Positions 59,801 through 64,000 of a DNA stretch of 64,000 nucleotides are shown here, piece after piece. The DNA lies in NCBI GenBank assembly GCA_026008535.1, contig BRKX01000015.1:20667501-20731500 (forward strand), read 5' to 3'. Positions within the stretch are counted from its first letter, which is position 1, and every line of letters starts with the position of its first letter. Under the pieces are notes generated by a model. It searched no databases. It saw only the letters and a list, made by a program, of their open reading frames with translations, and was not told where the DNA came from. A program made the position numbers and the translations under genes. This DNA is from Perilla frutescens (taxonomy: Eukaryota; Streptophyta; Magnoliopsida; Lamiales; Lamiaceae).

Positions 59801-60762
59801 GTGATTTCACCGGTTTCCGGGTGAAATATAGTGTACATTTAAATACACGACATATTAAAATTTGAGCTAAAAAGGACAAGAAATGGACCAATATGATGAC
59901 GACGAAAACGGGTGATTATGGGGTGGTAGCTCGGTGATGGCAGCGGCTATGGCTGCTCGCCGGCGCTCCGGCGGCGGGGGTCCGGCGACTGTGGCGGCAG
60001 GTTGGCAGGTGGTGGTGGTGGAAGCTCCTACTCCTTCACTCTTTCTCTCTCCCTCCCTCTCCCTCTCTCTCTTGCAACTCTCAATCTCGCTCAACTCTCT
60101 CTCTCTCTCGGCCCTCTCTACTCTCATCTCTCTCTTCTTCTTCTTTTTTTTTTTTTTTGATTCACACGACAATTGCCAATTGAACAGGGGGGATGGCTTT
60201 GGATCAAGGGGGGGGGACGTGATAAGGATGGGGAAATTATAGACATGTTAGGATATCTTCGGATAAAATATTCAAATATAAAATATTGATAAAATCCTTT
60301 TTTTTTACTCGATTAAAAATTACTTTATTTCACCGGGAGTTCAATTGATCTCGCATTATAAATTTAAAAATATCGGGATGTTCCTTGAGTTATTTCCTAT
60401 TAAATTAATTCAAAATGGTATGTCGAGAATATCTTTTGATAATAAAACGAGAAAAGATTCATTTTTAAATTGAATAAAAAAAATTACTATTTATTTTACC
60501 AAAAATATTGTCAGGAGTTCGTTTGACCTCTAATTAAAATTTTAAAAGTATCATTGAAATTCTCAGGTCATTCTATTTCCACGAAAATCATTACTGACCA
60601 CGCGTCAAAAATATTTCAATTATAATTTTTTTTCAATCTTAACTAATACCTAAATTCGCGTCTTTTATCTATTTTACTTTATTTTAGCTCCAATAAATTT
60701 TATAGTCTTCTAAATAAATTTAGAAAACTTTTAACTATAATCCAAAAATACGGGGTGTTACA
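56883..60762 (-). repeat. 3' LTR of a Tekay/Del-like non-autonomous element (minus strand)
   Basis: About 3.9 kb. On the minus strand it starts TGTAACACCCCGTATTTTTG, right after a polypurine tract. Its far part shares blocks with the LARD LTR end (CCCAAATCTTTTC, AGGCTGG-like) near 57350-57400. The exact end near 56883 is uncertain because TG/CA and a target duplication cannot be tested. Inside, 59930-60165 has a GGC-rich stretch and a CT-rich run ending in T15; opposing ORFs there (59867-60172, 59934-60242) are low-complexity by-products. Confidence 0.7.
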
Positions 60763-60780
60763 TCCTACCCTCCTTAAAAA
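60763..60780 (-). promoter_or_regulatory. Polypurine tract region (minus-strand chromovirus copy)
   Basis: On the minus strand TTTTTAAGGAGGGTAGGA directly precedes the LTR, as in other Tekay/Del elements. Confidence 0.75.
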
Positions 60781-61260
60781 AAATCTCATCCCGAAATTTA
60801 CTGATCTTGAAATGGAGTGTCGGGACAATTCTTGAGCAATTCTGACTCCAACTCTCACGTTGCTTCTTCTTATCCATGGCAGTTTCGTGATACCTTCATT
60901 AAGCTAATCACTTTATTCTTCAGACTCTGGGTGTTCCGATCAAGAATGGTCTGGAGCCTTTCGTCGTACTCTTAATCGTTATTTAGCATCATATCTTCTT
61001 TTCTGGTCACGAGGTTGAAGATCAAACACGTATTTCTTCAGCATCAAGACGCGGAACACATCATTGAGGTTGGGTGGGAAGGTCATCATATACGCTACTT
61101 CATTAATCCTAGCAAAAAGATTGTTTCTCTCGAGTCGTAAATCTTACTAAGACATATACTTTGTCTTGGTCCACTTTAACATGATGCGCATAACTCGTCA
61201 TACGTTCTTCTCTACAACTTTCTTCAAATTTTCTTTAGCATCATTCTTTGAGTCGAAAAA
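60781..61260 (-). pseudogene. Chromovirus pol C-terminal remnant, left arm
   Basis: Read on the minus strand, ARINEVAYMMTFPPNLNDVF and LMLKKYVFDLQPRD resemble the end of chromovirus integrase, where relatives have a VFHVSMLRKY-type block. Stops and frameshifts are frequent. Only this end of pol is present, as in the right arm. Confidence 0.6.
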
Positions 61261-62109
61261 AGATATAGAAAATAGATATCGATCCACTTGAATCAAAGCA
61301 TATTATCTCAATCATCGTATACGTCACCCGGAACTTAAGACATCCAATCTCGAACTTGTCATTGCTCCTCGATCACAAACGTATAGAGACGGGAGTAGCG
61401 AGAACGGATCTTTCTAATGCGATTCTTCATAGACATTCAAAATTCTCCCAAGATGCTCCTCAAATACATATACGCACGAACTGCATTTCCTAAAAATCCA
61501 TATAACTTAAGCCATCTAAAAGAATATACCTATCCATTCTAAGTTTTTCCTACGTTCAAGTCTACAAGACACTACATAATCGTTCCCATCTTTCTGAATC
61601 AATCCGCTCTTTATAATACTCATCAGATTCTCGGTTGAACCGGAATCTAGATGTCCCAGACATCCTATTAAATCATAGGCGAATCACGGCCTTACCGTGA
61701 ACCCTCTTTCATGTAGGATTCAATCCAAACATGGCATAACACATTCTTTTGAAATTTCATATCATAACAAATTGACACATTTAGTGGAACCAATCCATGA
61801 GGGCTCATAATCTTGAACGTGGAAAAATACTTAATCAACCTATGTTCCATAAGAATCTTAACAATCATCAACTTAAAATCCAATCTACCTATCTAAAGAA
61901 AGCCACTTAGTTGCCTAAATTCTCAAAAACAACATGATAACTTAACATTCAATCCAAAGTTGAAGCTACTATAGTCTAGATTCTTTACTATGATAAATCT
62001 AGAATCCATTCACAACTCATTCTCATCTCTTAAGATAATTCTAACCTCTTTCAATTATTTCCATCTTTTGGTCAAAATCAAAATCTAGATGTCTCGACAT
62101 CTCTGAATA

Positions 62110-62615
62110 GCTTTAGACGAACCACAAACTCTCATCATGAAACCTTAATATAAGTTTGAATCACAATACTTTATAGTGAAACGTGGTGATAACTCTCTTG
62201 TAAATGAATCACAACCTCTTGTCGTGAAACCTGGAAATAATTCTTAACCAAATGATGAATCATGAAATATAATCATGAAACCTGTAAAATATTTTAAAAA
62301 TTGTTCACGATAACGGATAATGAAATATGAAAATATTTTACAATAAACGAATCATGATATCAAATCGTGAAACCTTAAAAATATATGAATCATGACCTCT
62401 CATCATGAAACCTGATAATATAAGAATCATGACATCTTATCATAAAACCTGGTAATAGAATCATGATCTCTCATCATGAAACCTGAAAATAGCTTTTGAA
62501 TCATGATCTCTGGTCATGAAACCTGAATAGAACGAATCACGATTTTTTTATCATGAAACCTAAAAATAACTTTAATAAATGAATCACGATATCTGACCGT
62601 GAAACCTGGAAAAAT
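62110..62615. repeat. Tandem repeats with palindromic ATCATGA core
   Basis: About eleven copies of a 33-60-bp unit such as GAATCATGATCTCTCATCAT followed by GAAACCTG. Each unit carries TCATGA twice in dyad arrangement, so single strands could fold into small hairpins. Variants at the left are more diverged. Confidence 0.8.
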
Positions 62616-62784
62616 ATTTAGCGTGACAAACTGCACTCTCATGTATATCAATTTTAAAATACATGAGTACCTTTTGTTATAGGCGGCATAGATGACGTGC
62701 TGAGGGCAGCTGAACAAATAGTGGAAGAGAATAGATATAATTTCGAATTCAAAGAATAATGCTGCAGGTCTACAGAGTTGCAAA

Positions 62785-62799
62785 CCTGCTCTGATACCA
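62785..62799 (-). promoter_or_regulatory. Primer binding site, tRNA-Met type (minus-strand element)
   Basis: TGGTATCAGAGCAGG on the minus strand, followed by TTTGCAACTCTGTAGACCTG as in the LARD element at 23049. A 5' LTR should start just to its right, but the inverted right arm begins at 62804 instead. Confidence 0.88.
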
Positions 62800-63009
62800 A
62801 TCCATGTCGATAAAGAATCGCGATAGAAAGATCCGTTCTCGCTACTCTCATCTCTATACGTTTGTGATTGAGGAGCAAGGACAAGTTCGAGATGGCATGT
62901 CTTAAGTTCCGGGTGACGTATACGATGATCGAGATAATATGCTTTGATTCAAGTGGATTGATATCTATTTTCTATCTCTCTTCTCGACTCAAAGAATGAT
63001 GTTAAATAA

Positions 63010-63440
63010 AATTTGAAGAAAGCTGCAGAGAAAAACATATGAAGAGTTATGCGCATCAAGTTAAAGTGGACCAAGACAAAGTATACGTCTTAGTAAGATT
63101 TACGACTCGAGAGAAATAGTCTTTTTACTAGGATTAATGAAGTAGCGTATAGGATGGCCTTCCTAGCCAACCTCAATTATGTGTTCCACGTCTTGATGTT
63201 GAAGAAGTACGTGTTTGATCTTAAACCACGTGACCAGAAAAGAAGATATGATGCTAAATAACGATTTAGAGTACGACGAAAGGCTCCAGGCCATTCTTGA
63301 TCGGAAGACTCAGAGTTTGAAGAATAAAGTGATTAGCCTAATGAAGGTATCACAAAACTACCATGGATAAGAAGAAGCAACGTGAGAGTTGGAGTCAGAA
63401 TTGCTCAAGAGCTGTCCCGACACTCCATTTAAAGATTAGT
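63010..63440 (+). pseudogene. Chromovirus pol C-terminal remnant, right arm
   Basis: RINEVAYRMAFLANLNYVFH, then LMLKKYVFD near 63128-63222, and ILDRKTQSLKNKVISLMKV, then EEATWELESELLKSCP near 63294-63425, are the degraded end of a Tekay/Del-type pol, where an integrase tail leads toward a chromodomain. Stops and frameshifts lie between these blocks. Confidence 0.65.
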
Positions 63441-63459
63441 AAATTTCGAGACGAAATTT

Positions 63460-63477
63460 TTTTTAAGGAGGGTAGGA
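63460..63477 (+). promoter_or_regulatory. Polypurine tract region (right arm)
   Basis: TTTTTAAGGAGGGTAGGA precedes the LTR start at 63478, mirroring 60763-60780. Confidence 0.75.
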
Positions 63478-64000
63478 TGTAACACCCCGTATTTTTGGAT
63501 TATAGTTAAAAATTTTCTGAATTTATTTAGAAGACTATAGAAATTTATTGGAGCTAAGATTAAGTAAAATGCATAAAAGACGCGACTTTACGTATTATTT
63601 AAGATTGAAAAAAAAATTATAGTTGAAATATTTTTAACGCGTGGTCAATAATGATTTTCGTGGAAATAGAACGCCCTGAGAATTTCAATGATACTTTCAA
63701 AATTTTAATTAGAAATCAAACGAACTCCTGACAATATTTTTGGTAAAATAAATAGTAATTTTTATTTAATTTAAAAAGGAATCTTTTCTCATTTTATTAT
63801 CAAATGATATTTTCGACATACCATTTTGAATTGATTTAATAAGAAATAACCCGATGAACCTCCCGATATTTTTAGATTTATAATGCGAGATTAATTGAAC
63901 TCCCGGTGAAATAAAGTAATTTTTAATCAAGTCCAAAAAAAAGTATTTTATCAATATTTTATATCCGACTATTTTATTCGAAAATATCCTAAAATATCTG
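63478..64000 (+). repeat. Start of a Tekay/Del-like LTR, cut by the window end
   Basis: Begins TGTAACACCCCGTATTTTTG and matches the reverse complement of 60240-60762. The rest lies outside the window. Confidence 0.85.

Larger units (their letters stand above)
60240..61436 (-). repeat. Left arm of a large inverted repeat
   Basis: The reverse complement of this segment matches 62804-64000 along its whole length, covering 523 bp of LTR start and 674 bp of the adjoining interior. The window end, not a loss of similarity, limits the measured arm. Confidence 0.9.
61437..62803 (-). other. Interior of the minus-strand element between the inverted arms
   Basis: 1.37 kb without recognisable coding sequence. 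It contains the ATCATGA repeats and, at its right end, the primer binding site. It forms the spacer of the palindrome. Confidence 0.6.
62804..64000 (+). repeat. Right arm of the inverted repeat, runs off the window
   Basis: Plus-strand copy of the 3' interior and LTR start that is inverted at 60240-61436. Divergence is moderate, with many scattered substitutions, so the duplication is not very recent or the arms come from two related elements. Confidence 0.9.

Noticed and set aside
59867..60242. Opposing ORFs rich in Ala/Gly/Arg and Lys/Glu/Arg
   Set aside because: Products of GGC-rich and CT-rich low-complexity sequence within an LTR.
62110..62615. Regularly spaced repeats considered as a CRISPR-like array
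   Set aside because: Units vary in length and sequence, there are no unique spacers of constant size, and the context is a plant retroelement.
62785..62799. Match to a tRNA 3' end considered as a tRNA gene fragment
   Set aside because: Only the complement of the last bases is present, at the position of a retroelement primer binding site.

Overview
The window is nuclear DNA of a flowering plant. It most likely comes from a eudicot: the only intact host gene is a typical intron-containing R2R3-MYB of the MIXTA clade, and everything around it is plant transposon sequence. No bacterial, organellar or viral genome features, rRNA genes or CRISPR arrays are visible. Nearly all coding-like sequence belongs to broken LTR retrotransposons carrying stops, frameshifts and deletions.

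Layout, left to right. 1-344 looks like the end of a reverse-oriented LTR. 345-13598 holds two Athila-like Ty3/Gypsy internal regions in tandem sharing one complete LTR (9786-11321). The first copy still shows gag, protease, reverse transcriptase/RNase H, integrase and a second acidic/lysine-rich reading frame. The second copy stops inside the protease at a scrambled junction. 13582-17052 is a CACTA-like non-autonomous DNA element with repeated sub-terminal motifs. 17056-18050 resembles a copia LTR, and 18839-19158 is a small inverted-repeat element. 19251-30935 is bounded by inverted repeats and contains a complete non-autonomous LTR element (19613-29327) with 3.4-kb LTRs, a 2.85-kb non-coding interior and a perfect GAAAT target duplication.

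30936-38834 is the gene neighbourhood. It has several short inverted-repeat elements, including a clear Stowaway-type MITE, then the MIXTA-like MYB gene (three exons, 35360-38482, 287 aa) and an ATT microsatellite 90 bp after its stop codon. From 38835 the retrotransposons return: a minus-strand copia element (38835-43138) with all its catalytic centres mutated, then a plus-strand SIRE/Maximus-like copia element (about 43257-56882). The SIRE element is split by a second minus-strand copia element (46963-55374) with a perfect CCCAT duplication. The right end (56883-64000) is a chromovirus-related, Tekay/Del-like non-autonomous element. Its 5' LTR is missing and is replaced by an inverted copy of its own 3' end, giving a palindrome with arms of about 1.2 kb that runs off the window.

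The MYB is the only gene here with a likely host function, the control of epidermal cell shape and cuticle. The rest records successive insertions and decay: the relative order of several events can be read, and many lost catalytic residues are G-to-A changes on the coding strand, as expected of methylated, silenced repeats. I found no convincing new biological system. The most unusual structures are the chromovirus palindrome, the roughly 150-bp tandem array inside a copia leader, and the paired MITE copies flanking and inside the MYB gene.
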